DNA from: an uncultured Saprospiraceae bacterium
GTDB taxonomy: Bacteria > Bacteroidota > Bacteroidia > Chitinophagales > Saprospiraceae
Length of the DNA: 47,077 nt
Assembly: GCA_937921595.1 (NCBI GenBank)
Contig: CAKZTD010000034.1
Coordinates: 1 to 47,077 of the forward strand
Direction of reading: 5' to 3'
Below, piece by piece: positions 24,415 to 32,676 of the stretch (positions are counted from its first letter, which is position 1; each line of letters opens with the position of its first letter). A model generated the notes under the pieces. The model searched no databases. It was not told the origin of the DNA and worked only from the letters and a program-made list of their open reading frames with translations. The translations under genes and the position numbers were made by a program.

Positions 24415-27060
24415 ATGGATCAAAATGATCTTATTCAAGCAGAGACAGAAGGGGAAGAGCCTAAAACTTTTCGTGAAGAAAGGAAACCCACCTATCGCAA
24501 GATTGTAAGATGGATGTGGGGACTGACCATTTGTGGTCTCCTTGCTTTGATTGGTATGTTTGTTTTCCTATCCTATCAAGACTTACCCACTTTTGATGAA
24601 TTAGAAAACCCAAAGAGTAATTTGGCTTCTGAGGTATATGCAGCCAATGGTGAAGTATTGGGACGATACTATTATGAGAATAGAGTTCAGGTTTCTTTTA
24701 ACGAGATTTCTCCTTTGGTAGAACAAGCTTTAGTTGCTACTGAAGATGAACGATATTATAAACATTCGGGAATTGATTTTCATGGTTTGTTGAGGGTTGC
24801 TGTAAAAACAATAATACTCAGACAAAAAAGTGGAGGAGGAGCGAGTACAATTACTCAACAACTAGCCAAAATGCTTTTTACAGAAAAGCCTGGATCAGGT
24901 TTAGAAAGGGTTGTTCAAAAATTCAAAGAATGGATCATTGCCGTCAAATTAGAACGTAGTTATACCAAGCAGGAGATCATTGCGATGTACCTCAATAAGT
25001 TTAGTTTCTTGAATGGTGCTTATGGTATTAAAGCAGCTTCTGAAATTTATTTTAATGAATCACAAGATTCACTTTCCATCGAACAAGCAGCAACTTTAGT
25101 GGGGATGCTTAAAAATCCGAATCTATTCAATCCAATGCGTAGACAAGATACAGTCAAGCATCGTAGAATGGTTGTCTTTAGTCAGATGGAAAAGAATAAT
25201 TTTATTACCCATACAGAGTATGATTCTTTGAGAAAATTGCCATTGGACATGTCTAAATTTAACAGAAAGACACATGCTGATGGTTTAGCTCCTTATTTTC
25301 GAATGGAATTACGAAAAGAGTTGAATAGAATTTTTGCAGACAAAGAGTACTACAAATCAGATGGTACACCATACAACATATATAAAGATGGTCTTAGAAT
25401 TTATACCACACTTGATCCGGTAATTCAAAATCATGCAGAGCAAGCGGTATTAGAACATATGACCAGATTGCAAAAAACATTTGATAAACACTGGAAAGGA
25501 AAAGATCCTTGGACGTATCGTGATCCAACAAAAGAACTTGAAGAACTTGAAGCAGAGGACGCCTCTCGGAAACGAGGAATGAAGAAGTTGATCCGAGATA
25601 CGAAACGATACCAAAGCTTAAGGTCGAAATACTTGAATGAAATTATCAAGAAATTAGCTAACGAACTTGATGGCTACGAACTTAAGGATTATGAGATCGA
25701 AAGAATAATCGCAGAAGAAAGTAAAAAAGGAACCATTGCAAAACTGGTCTCCCGAAAAATGATTTCATCCGAACGAGCAGCTAATTATCGGAAGGTTTTA
25801 AAAAGTCCTAACTTTTCGAAGCTAAAAGGACAGTGGATTTCTTTACAAGCTAAGGCTAAAGAAGTTTTTGATACACCGGTAAAAATGACTGTCTTTACCT
25901 ATGGAGGAAAGATGGAAAAAGATACCACAATGTCTCCTTTGGATTCCATTAAGTATCATCGAAATTTCCTTCAAGTGGGGAGTCTTGCTGTTGATCCAGT
26001 TACGGGTTATGTAAAAGCTTGGGTAGGAGGAGTCAATCACAAATATTTTCAATTTGATCACGTAACCTCTGAACGACAAGTGGGCTCTACATTTAAGCCT
26101 TTTATTTATGCAACGGCTATTGATCAGGTAGGGATCTCTCCTTGTTATGTAGTTGATGATTTACCTTATACGATTCATAAAGGAGAAGGAAATTTCAATC
26201 TTTTAAAGGACTGGACTCCTCAAAACGCAGATGGCAAGTTTTCATTAAAACCTTTCACTCTTTTTAAAGGATTGCAATGGTCTAAAAATACAGTCTCTGT
26301 TTATCTTATGAAACAACTCGGAGATACGAGAACTGTGCGTTCGCTGGTAAAAGGAATGGGAATTGACGTAGACAAAAAACGAGGAAATGGAAGTTTGAAA
26401 ATTCCTAAACAACCTTCTATCTGTCTGGGCTCAAGTGATCTGACGGTGATGGAAATGACTGGAGCATATACCTCATTTGCGAATAATGGAATTTATAATA
26501 AGCCAATTTTTATCACTAGAATTGAAGATAGAAATGGTAATAAAATCTACGAGGAAGTAATCGAAGATAGAAGAGCGTTGAATCCTTCTTCAAATTTTGT
26601 GATGATTCAAATGATGAAGAATGTGATGAATCAAGGCTTACCTGGTTTTGGTGGAATTAAGAGTGAAATTGCTGGAAAAACAGGAACAACCAATGACTAT
26701 GTAGATGGTTGGTTTATGGGGATGTCCCCGGATTTGGTTGTTGGAACCTGGGTAGGAGGAGATGATCGATGGGTCCGATTTAGAACACTTAATCTTGGAA
26801 TTGGTGCAAAGATGGCTCGACCAATTTATGCTAAATTATTGAAACGATTAGAAAATGATCCAGAGGCAGATTACGATGTAAAAGCTAGATTTTACCGACC
26901 TCCGGGAGATATTGGAATCGAAATGGATTGTGAATCTTATAATCAGGATCGTGGGCCTTATGGAGGAATGGAAGAAGAAGGAGAAGAAAATGAAGATTTT
27001 GGAGATGAATGGGGAGATGAATTAGAAAGAGATACAACCGAAATTGAAGATTTCAGATAG
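24415..27060 (+). CDS. mrcA: Penicillin-binding protein 1A (bifunctional glycosyltransferase/transpeptidase)
   Basis: An 881-residue class A PBP that polymerises and crosslinks peptidoglycan. One membrane helix lies at about 33-56 (MWGLTICGLLALIGMFVFL) after a charged cytoplasmic tail. The GT51 domain has VATEDERYYKHSGIDFHGLLRV (catalytic Glu), GGASTITQQLAK and ERSYTKQEIIAMYLNKFSFLNGAYG. The transpeptidase domain carries the SxxK motif GSTFKPFIYA, the SxN motif WSKNTVS and the KTG motif AGKTGTTNDYVDGWF. Between the two is an insert of about 110 lysine/glutamate-rich residues (roughly 350-480). The C-terminus is very acidic (EEEGEENEDFGDEWGDELERD). It is monocistronic, and a hairpin (27082-27110) follows the stop. 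Confidence 0.94.
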   Translation: MDQNDLIQAETEGEEPKTFREERKPTYRKIVRWMWGLTICGLLALIGMFVFLSYQDLPTFDELENPKSNLASEVYAANGEVLGRYYYENRVQVSFNEISPLVEQALVATEDERYYKHSGIDFHGLLRVAVKTIILRQKSGGGASTITQQLAKMLFTEKPGSGLERVVQKFKEWIIAVKLERSYTKQEIIAMYLNKFSFLNGAYGIKAASEIYFNESQDSLSIEQAATLVGMLKNPNLFNPMRRQDTVKHRRMVVFSQMEKNNFITHTEYDSLRKLPLDMSKFNRKTHADGLAPYFRMELRKELNRIFADKEYYKSDGTPYNIYKDGLRIYTTLDPVIQNHAEQAVLEHMTRLQKTFDKHWKGKDPWTYRDPTKELEELEAEDASRKRGMKKLIRDTKRYQSLRSKYLNEIIKKLANELDGYELKDYEIERIIAEESKKGTIAKLVSRKMISSERAANYRKVLKSPNFSKLKGQWISLQAKAKEVFDTPVKMTVFTYGGKMEKDTTMSPLDSIKYHRNFLQVGSLAVDPVTGYVKAWVGGVNHKYFQFDHVTSERQVGSTFKPFIYATAIDQVGISPCYVVDDLPYTIHKGEGNFNLLKDWTPQNADGKFSLKPFTLFKGLQWSKNTVSVYLMKQLGDTRTVRSLVKGMGIDVDKKRGNGSLKIPKQPSICLGSSDLTVMEMTGAYTSFANNGIYNKPIFITRIEDRNGNKIYEEVIEDRRALNPSSNFVMIQMMKNVMNQGLPGFGGIKSEIAGKTGTTNDYVDGWFMGMSPDLVVGTWVGGDDRWVRFRTLNLGIGAKMARPIYAKLLKRLENDPEADYDVKARFYRPPGDIGIEMDCESYNQDRGPYGGMEEEGEENEDFGDEWGDELERDTTEIEDFR

Positions 27061-27081
27061 ATATTTATAATAAAATTACTT

Positions 27082-27110
27082 TCAAGAGGCGGCTATTTGT
27101 CACCTCTTGA
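27082..27110 (+). terminator. Hairpin after the PBP1A gene
   Basis: TCAAGAGG (27082-27089) pairs with CCTCTTGA (27103-27110) over a 13-base loop, 22 bases past the stop. There is no T run, so its role as a terminator is unsure. Confidence 0.45.
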
Positions 27111-27160
27111 CTTATCAAAAGTAAAAGCTATCCCCTTTATCCTAAAAAGACAAATTTTCT

Positions 27161-27168
27161 TACTTTTG
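27161..27168 (+). promoter_or_regulatory. Candidate -7 box before the HEAT/cyclophilin gene (TACTTTTG)
   Basis: TACTTTTG followed by CAGAG repeats the context at 15083. TTTA at 27136-27139 gives a weak -33 box with a 21-base spacer. It would start transcription near 27175, at the edge of repeat copy C, giving a long leader of about 195 bases. The same bases take part in a CTTACT/AGTAAG hairpin (27159-27177). Confidence 0.5.
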
Positions 27169-27178
27169 CAGAGTAAGT

Positions 27179-27224
27179 GACGGAACAAAAATATTGATAA
27201 GCTATTTTGATATTTACGTCTAAC
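27179..27224 (+). repeat. Intergenic repeat element, short copy C
   Basis: GACGGAACAAAAATATTGAT and the following AAGCTATTTTGAT match the left end of copy B. The segment then ends in GTCTAAC, the same bases that end copy B. It looks like an internally deleted version (46 bases). It lies in the 309-base gap before the HEAT/cyclophilin gene; the remaining 27225-27369 shows no gene. Confidence 0.5.
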
Positions 27225-27369
27225 AATTTAGTAAGCATTTAATTAGAATTTATACCGACACAAAAGCGCATTGGGAATATTCCAATTCTCTTAAGGCATC
27301 CCCCTTAATTTCCATGGTTTGTCTAAAAGAGATCTTCCAAAGTGCTTGTTTTGAGTTTACAACCATACC

Positions 27370-29370
27370 ATGAAGAAATTTTTATTTTACCTTTTTGTAC
27401 TTGGCTTTTTTGTTCAATGTATGCCAGTTACAGAAGAGAAACTTACGGAGATCAAATCTGATCTCAGTGATCCAATCCTTCAAAAGATATTCAACTTTCA
27501 GGATCAAAGGAACACCGATAGTTTGGTAGTGTATTTCGATCACAAAGATCCATCTTATCGTTACGCTTCGGCTATGGCTATGGGCTCCGTTCAAGATGAA
27601 AAAGCAATCGAGGATTTAGGAATATTGCTCAATGATGATATTGAAGAAGTAAGCATTGCGGCAGCTTATGCTTTAGGACAAACCGGAGGTGAAAAAGCAG
27701 AACAGTTTTTAATCAGCTCTTTTCAAAAAGATGATTCTCTTTCACAATCTGCAAACTTTAATAAGACAGTTTTAGAAGCGGTTGGTAAATGTGCAAGTGC
27801 TCCTCTTTTAAATGCTTTGAGTACAATCAAGACTTATACCAGAAGAGATACAGCTCTTTTGGAAGGACAAGCTTGGGGGATTTATAGGTTTGGATTAAGA
27901 AATATAGTTAGTAAGGAAGGAACAGAACGAATGATTAAGTTGGTAAGTGAAAACGGATATCCGGAAAGTGTAAGAACGATTGCAGCTAATTATTTGCAGA
28001 GAGCCAGAAATATAAAACTAGATAGTCTTGCTGCTCCATTAATAATAGCAATGGGACGTTCCGATGATCCTAAAACACAAATGGCTTTGGCCATGGCGCT
28101 TGGAAAAACGAAAGCTCCTGAAGCACTCCAAACACTAAAGACTCGATATAACATTTCTAAAGATTACAGGGTCAAATGTAATATTATTAGAGCCTTCAAT
28201 AATTTTGATTATGCCAATGTCAGAGAACTGGTTTTAGAAGCATTGAAAAATCCAAACCTGAATCTCGCACTGACTGCTAGCCAGTATTTGATTGATAAAG
28301 GAGACGCAAGAGAAGCTGTTGATTATTGGAAAATGGCAAAAGATACAAGCTATCCATGGCAAATTAGATCATCCTTATATCGAGCAGCAAACAAACATCT
28401 CCCGCCTTATTTTGAAGTGACTAAAGGGAAAATAAATATTGAACTGCGACAAATTATTTTAAACAGTTCTAATCATTATGAAAAGGCAGCAGCGATTATG
28501 GCTTTGAGTGAGCATGGTTGGAATTATAGATTTATCAGTCAACAAGGATTGGCTTCGTCTATTCCAGTTGTTCGTACTGCTTGTGCAGATGCAATTTCCC
28601 ATATTGCCAATTATCCGGAATTTTCAAAATGGTTTGGCCTAGGGCATCGAAAAGTAAAAAGAGATATTGCCGTTTTTTTACAAAACGCAATCAAGAGTGG
28701 AGATGTAGGAATGATGTATGTATCTGCTGAAGTTTTATCTAAAAAAGAATTAGAGTTTTCAAGCTTAATTGATAGCACTCAGTTTTTAGAAACAGCATTG
28801 TCAGGTTTAAATTTACCAAAGGATATTGAAACCTATAATGCGGTAAGCAAAGCTTTGAACTTTTTCAAAGGAATTCCTGCAGAACCAAAGACTCCAGATT
28901 ACAACAATCCAATTGATTGGAACTTGGCGAAGTCGATTTCAGAAACAACCAGAGCGGTGATCGTTACAGCAAAAGGAAATGTCACCATTCAGTTTTTTCA
29001 AGAACAAACACCAGCATCCGTTAATAACTTTGTAAAATTAGCGAAGAATGGTTTCTTTGATGGAAAAAGTTTTCATAGAGTAGTACCTAACTTTGTAGTA
29101 CAAGATGGATGCCCGAGAGGAGATGGATATGGAGGTGCGAATTATTCCATTCGATCTGAATTGCCAATGATGTATTATGATGGAGAAGGTTATGTTGGGA
29201 TGGCATCAGCAGGTAAAGATACGGAAGGAACCCAATGGTTTATTACTCATTCTCCGACACCGCATTTGGATGGACGATATACTATTTTTGGAAAAGTAGT
29301 AGAAGGTATGAATATCGTACATAATATTGGCGTAGGAGATATTATTGATAAAATTGTTATTTCTAAATAA
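27370..29370 (+). CDS. HEAT-repeat protein with C-terminal cyclophilin-type peptidyl-prolyl isomerase
   Basis: A 666-residue exported protein. The N-terminus is a lipoprotein-like signal (FFVQC, Cys17; glutamine at -1 is unusual). Residues about 30-330 contain HEAT/PBS-lyase-like helical repeats ('YRYASAMAMGSVQDEKAIEDLGILLNDDIEEVSIAAAYALGQTGG'), continuing weakly to about 500. Residues about 525-666 are a cyclophilin domain: GNVTIQFFQEQTPASVNNFVKLAKNGFFDGKSFHRVVPNFVVQDGCPRGDGYGG, GMASAGKDTEGTQWFITHSPTPHLDGRYTIFGKV. The active-site FHRVVPNFVVQDG and QWFIT match the family. It probably assists folding of proteins in the periplasm. gcvT starts 22 bases after its stop. Confidence 0.9.
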   Translation: MKKFLFYLFVLGFFVQCMPVTEEKLTEIKSDLSDPILQKIFNFQDQRNTDSLVVYFDHKDPSYRYASAMAMGSVQDEKAIEDLGILLNDDIEEVSIAAAYALGQTGGEKAEQFLISSFQKDDSLSQSANFNKTVLEAVGKCASAPLLNALSTIKTYTRRDTALLEGQAWGIYRFGLRNIVSKEGTERMIKLVSENGYPESVRTIAANYLQRARNIKLDSLAAPLIIAMGRSDDPKTQMALAMALGKTKAPEALQTLKTRYNISKDYRVKCNIIRAFNNFDYANVRELVLEALKNPNLNLALTASQYLIDKGDAREAVDYWKMAKDTSYPWQIRSSLYRAANKHLPPYFEVTKGKINIELRQIILNSSNHYEKAAAIMALSEHGWNYRFISQQGLASSIPVVRTACADAISHIANYPEFSKWFGLGHRKVKRDIAVFLQNAIKSGDVGMMYVSAEVLSKKELEFSSLIDSTQFLETALSGLNLPKDIETYNAVSKALNFFKGIPAEPKTPDYNNPIDWNLAKSISETTRAVIVTAKGNVTIQFFQEQTPASVNNFVKLAKNGFFDGKSFHRVVPNFVVQDGCPRGDGYGGANYSIRSELPMMYYDGEGYVGMASAGKDTEGTQWFITHSPTPHLDGRYTIFGKVVEGMNIVHNIGVGDIIDKIVISK

Positions 29371-29392
29371 AACCAATCTTTAAAAAACGGAA

Positions 29393-30505
29393 ATGAAATA
29401 TACACCTCTCAATGACACGCACGAAGCGCTAGGCGCTAAGATGGCTGAGTTTGCTGGCTATAATATGCCGATTTCTTATACCAGTATCAAAGAAGAACAC
29501 CTTGCAGTGAGAAACAGTGTTGGCGTTTTTGATGTCTCACACATGGGCGAATTTATTGTTCGCGGAAAAGAAGCTTTAGACTTAATTCAAAAAGTAACGT
29601 CCAATAACGTCGCGAATTTGGAGATTGGAGATGCTCAATATTCTTGTCTCCCAAATCATGAGGGAGGAATTGTGGATGATCTTTTGGTTTATCGTTTAGA
29701 TGAAGACCAATGTGCAGAAGGAGAGCAAGCTTTTATGTTAGTTGTTAATGCTTCTAATATTGAAAAAGACTGGAACTGGATTGCAGATCATAATAATTTC
29801 GAAGCAAAAATGATCAACATTTCTGATCAGACGGGGTTGTTAGCGGTGCAAGGACCAAAGGCGATGGACGCTTTGCAAAAATTAACAGATGTAGATCTAA
29901 GTAGTTTAAAATATTATACATTCAAAAAAGGAAAATTCGCAGGGATTGATAATGTCATTGTTTCTGCAACAGGGTACACTGGATCTGGTGGATTGGAATT
30001 ATATGTTGCCAATGCAGATTTAGTGCAACTTTGGGAAGCTGTTTTCGAAGCTGGAAAAGATTTGGATATAAAACCGGTTGGTTTGGGTGCAAGAGATACA
30101 CTTCGATTAGAAATGGGATATTGTCTTTATGGAAATGACATCAATGATGAAACTTCTCCAATCGAAGCAGGCCTTGGATGGATTACTAAAACTAAAAAAG
30201 GAGAATTCAATTCTGTAGATATATTCAGAAAACAAAGAGCAGAAGGGATTACCAAAAAGCTAGTTGGATTTACTGTCGATGATCGTCGAGTACCTCGTCA
30301 TGGTTATCCAATAGAAGATGCAGAAGGAAACGTAATCGGAGAGGTTACTTCTGGCACTTCTTCACCATCTTTAGAAATTCCAATTGGGATGGGTTATGTA
30401 CCTAAAGCTTTTTCTACAATAGATACAGAGTTTTTTGTTGTAGCTGGTAAAAAACGATTAGCAGCCAAGGTGGTAAAAGCTCCATTCTATAAACCTGAAA
30501 AGTAG
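29393..30505 (+). CDS. gcvT: Glycine cleavage system aminomethyltransferase (T protein)
   Basis: A 370-residue T protein that moves the aminomethyl carbon from the H-protein lipoate to tetrahydrofolate. Family stretches include TPLNDTHEALGAKMAEFAGYNMPISY, VGVFDVSHMGEF, GGIVDDLLVYR, LLAVQGPKAMDAL, ATGYTGSGGLELYV, GLGARDTLRLEMGYCLYGNDI, PIEAGLGWI and VTSGTSSPSLEIPIGMGYV. Full length. The gcvH and gcvP genes are not nearby. It is the second gene of a transcript with the HEAT/cyclophilin lipoprotein and ends at a strong terminator. Confidence 0.95.
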   Translation: MKYTPLNDTHEALGAKMAEFAGYNMPISYTSIKEEHLAVRNSVGVFDVSHMGEFIVRGKEALDLIQKVTSNNVANLEIGDAQYSCLPNHEGGIVDDLLVYRLDEDQCAEGEQAFMLVVNASNIEKDWNWIADHNNFEAKMINISDQTGLLAVQGPKAMDALQKLTDVDLSSLKYYTFKKGKFAGIDNVIVSATGYTGSGGLELYVANADLVQLWEAVFEAGKDLDIKPVGLGARDTLRLEMGYCLYGNDINDETSPIEAGLGWITKTKKGEFNSVDIFRKQRAEGITKKLVGFTVDDRRVPRHGYPIEDAEGNVIGEVTSGTSSPSLEIPIGMGYVPKAFSTIDTEFFVVAGKKRLAAKVVKAPFYKPEK

Positions 30506-30516
30506 TCAATAGCTTT

Positions 30517-30558
30517 AAAAAAATCCCGTGTTGGTTTGATTCCAATACGGGATTTTTT
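30517..30558 (+). terminator. Rho-independent terminator after gcvT
   Basis: A 14-bp stem (AAATCCCGTGTTGG, 30521-30534, with CCAATACGGGATTT, 30542-30555, one G-U pair), loop TTTGATT, and a T run following an A run. Confidence 0.92.
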
Positions 30559-30682
30559 ATTGAACAATTCTACTATCTGAGTGGAAGGAGTACTTCTTTT
30601 TTATAACAGAACTTTGAACAAAAAGGCTAGAATTTTGATTTCAATGATGAAAGCGCTAAATTCAATACTTATTGAAAGTATT

Positions 30683-30807
30683 GACGGTACAAAATTATTC
30701 ATAAGTTATTTTGATTTTGAAAAATTATTGAAATAAAGACTGAAAGGAGGTTGTGAGATAATATTTCAAATATCCTAAAAAATAACTTATTGATAATTCT
30801 GTCTAAC
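30683..30807 (+). repeat. Intergenic repeat element, copy B, with terminal inverted repeats
   Basis: A 125-base element in the 350-base gap between gcvT and the GbsR-type gene. The left end (GACGGTACAAAATTATTCAT then AAGTTATTTT, 30683-30712) is an inverted copy of the right end (AAAATAACTTATTGATAATT then CTGTCTAAC, 30779-30807), with 12 perfect inner pairs. A TCAATACTT/AAGTATTGA hairpin (30662-30684) abuts it. It resembles copy A at 24186 over its whole length. This has the form of a small non-autonomous inverted-repeat element. Confidence 0.65.
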
Positions 30808-30858
30808 TACTTATAGTGTTTAGTGAAATCTTTGCTCATAGACATAAAAAGGCATTTA

Positions 30859-31359
30859 ATGGAATTACAAAAAGGAAAAGAGCGGTTTATTCAATCTTGG
30901 GGCGCTTTTGGCTCAAGTTGGGGAATTAATAGAACGATGGCTCAGGTGCATGCCTTGCTATTGGTCTCTCAGGAATCTTTGACTGCAGAAGAGATTATGG
31001 AAGAACTCCAGATCAGTCGAGGAAATGCCAATATGAATGTACGTACCTTGATTGATTGGGGACTCGTTTATAAAGATTTAAAACCTGGTGAACGGAAAGA
31101 GTATTTCGTTGCAGAAAAAGAAATGAGTCAAGTCGTTAAAAAAATCATCACGGAACGTAAAAAGAAAGAGCTCGAACCTATGATAAAAATCCTTGACGAA
31201 ATCTCGAGTGTCGAAGGAGTTTGCAAAGAGTCAGAGGAGTTTTGTAAAGTCGTCAGTGATATAAAACTATTCGCAAGTAAAGCGGATACCATGTTGGATA
31301 AATTGGTCAAAGCAGACTCCAATTGGTTGATTGGTACTTTTCTAAAAATGGTGAAATAA
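30859..31359 (+). CDS. GbsR/MarR-family transcriptional regulator
   Basis: A winged-helix regulator of the GbsR type. From the ATG at 30859 the protein starts MELQKGKERFIQSWGAFGSSWGINRTMAQVHALLLVS, the standard family N-terminus. The HTH is LTAEEIMEELQISRGNANMNVRTLIDWGLVYKDLKPGERKEYFVAEKE. A coiled C-terminal helix region follows, probably for dimerisation. I prefer 30859 to an in-frame GTG at 30823, because the 12 extra residues do not fit the family. GbsR proteins in Bacteroidota often control transport or osmoprotectant genes; the target here is unknown. It is followed after 91 bases by a DUF1015 gene. Confidence 0.88.
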   Translation: MELQKGKERFIQSWGAFGSSWGINRTMAQVHALLLVSQESLTAEEIMEELQISRGNANMNVRTLIDWGLVYKDLKPGERKEYFVAEKEMSQVVKKIITERKKKELEPMIKILDEISSVEGVCKESEEFCKVVSDIKLFASKADTMLDKLVKADSNWLIGTFLKMVK

Positions 31360-31450
31360 GTTTTAAACGATCAAGCCTGGTTTCCTAAATCGGGCAGTGT
31401 TTTTCTTAATGGTTGCTAACCGTTTGTCAAACCTTAAAATAAGTTTTTTA

Positions 31451-32566
31451 ATGAGAATAAAGCCTTTCCAGGCAGTGTATCCTAATATGGATTTTGTCAC
31501 CTCATCTGATGCTTTTTTTGCAAGAGTAAAATTTGAGTACCCTGAATATAAACGGAACGGATTTTTTGATAAGACTACTCAGAAAGCTATCTATATTTGC
31601 GAAATAGAAACAACTTTACGAACCTTCACAGGATTGATTGCTTGTTCTGATATTAAGGATTATAATGAGGGAAATATAAAAAAGCATGAGGATACGATCT
31701 CGTCGAAAGAGCAACAGCAAATGGAATTGATGATTAGTCGGGACGCTGTAGTTAAACCTGTTTTATTGACCTATCAAAAAGTAGATGAGATTACTGAACT
31801 CATTAATAATTTCAAAAAAGAGAATGGATGCTTTCATGAAACTAATTTCTCTGAGGATCAGCAAATCCATCGCTTTTGGGAGGTTGGAGATGTTGAACTG
31901 ATCGACAAATTTCAACAACTCTTTTTAGAAAAAGTGCCGAAGACTTATATTGCTGATGGTCACCATCGATGTTCTACTTTGGCGCTCATGAATAAGCGGA
32001 TTATGAAAAAGATGGGAGAGTCAAAATTTGATGTCATCCTGAGTGCTTTCTTTCCAAAAGATCAATTAGAAATCCATGATTTTAATCGGGTTGTTACCGG
32101 ATTAAATGATAATACACAGGCCACTTTTATGGATAAAATTTCTCAGTTTTTTGATGTAGAAATTTTAAAGGAACCAAATAAGCCTTCTCAAAAACATGAG
32201 ATCGTTATGTTTTTAAATAAAGAATGGTTTAAACTTACTTGGAAAAAAGAAGTTTTAAAATCCTATCAAAAAACGCCTGTCCTTTTAGATGCAAGTATGC
32301 TCGATGAAAAAGTGATGAAGGGGGTTTTAGGTATTGAAGAGGTAAGAACAGATACTAGAATCAAATATGTAGAAGGAATAAAAGGCTTAGAAAACTTCCA
32401 AATGATGACTTTGAAAAATGAAGATAGTGTTGGCTTTTGTCTTTACCCTGTAGAATTAACAGATTTGATTACTGTAGCAAATATGGGCGAAGCAATGCCT
32501 CCGAAGTCTACTTGGTTCGAACCTCGGATGAAGAATGGCTTGATCGTTCAGGAGTTTGATAGTTGA
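31451..32566 (+). CDS. DUF1015 family protein
   Basis: From ATG 31451 the protein is about 371 residues and starts MRIKPFQAVYPNMDFV, the DUF1015 opening. The hallmark PKTYIADGHHRCSTLALMNKR (near residue 180) is the conserved core of the family and suggests a nucleotide or metal site. FFPKDQLEIHDFNRVV and the C-terminal GFCLYPVELTDLITVANMGEAMPPKSTWFEPRMKNGLI are also typical. Function is unproven; in many Bacteroidota it neighbours serine-synthesis genes, but none are here. An upstream in-frame GTG at 31397 would add 18 residues unlike the family. It is likely in the same transcript as the amidohydrolase. Confidence 0.9.
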   Translation: MRIKPFQAVYPNMDFVTSSDAFFARVKFEYPEYKRNGFFDKTTQKAIYICEIETTLRTFTGLIACSDIKDYNEGNIKKHEDTISSKEQQQMELMISRDAVVKPVLLTYQKVDEITELINNFKKENGCFHETNFSEDQQIHRFWEVGDVELIDKFQQLFLEKVPKTYIADGHHRCSTLALMNKRIMKKMGESKFDVILSAFFPKDQLEIHDFNRVVTGLNDNTQATFMDKISQFFDVEILKEPNKPSQKHEIVMFLNKEWFKLTWKKEVLKSYQKTPVLLDASMLDEKVMKGVLGIEEVRTDTRIKYVEGIKGLENFQMMTLKNEDSVGFCLYPVELTDLITVANMGEAMPPKSTWFEPRMKNGLIVQEFDS

Positions 32567-32676
32567 GAATTAAGTCAGTAAGTTAGCAGTTGAATATGTT
32601 AATAATACGCACGAATTTTGATAATTTATCAAATACTTAATTGTTAGCTTTTTATAAAAAAAATAAAAGTACAACC

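Noticed and set aside
29371-29392. A possible glycine riboswitch before gcvT
   Set aside because: Only 22 bases separate gcvT from the previous gene, too short for the aptamer, and nothing similar lies near the operon promoter.
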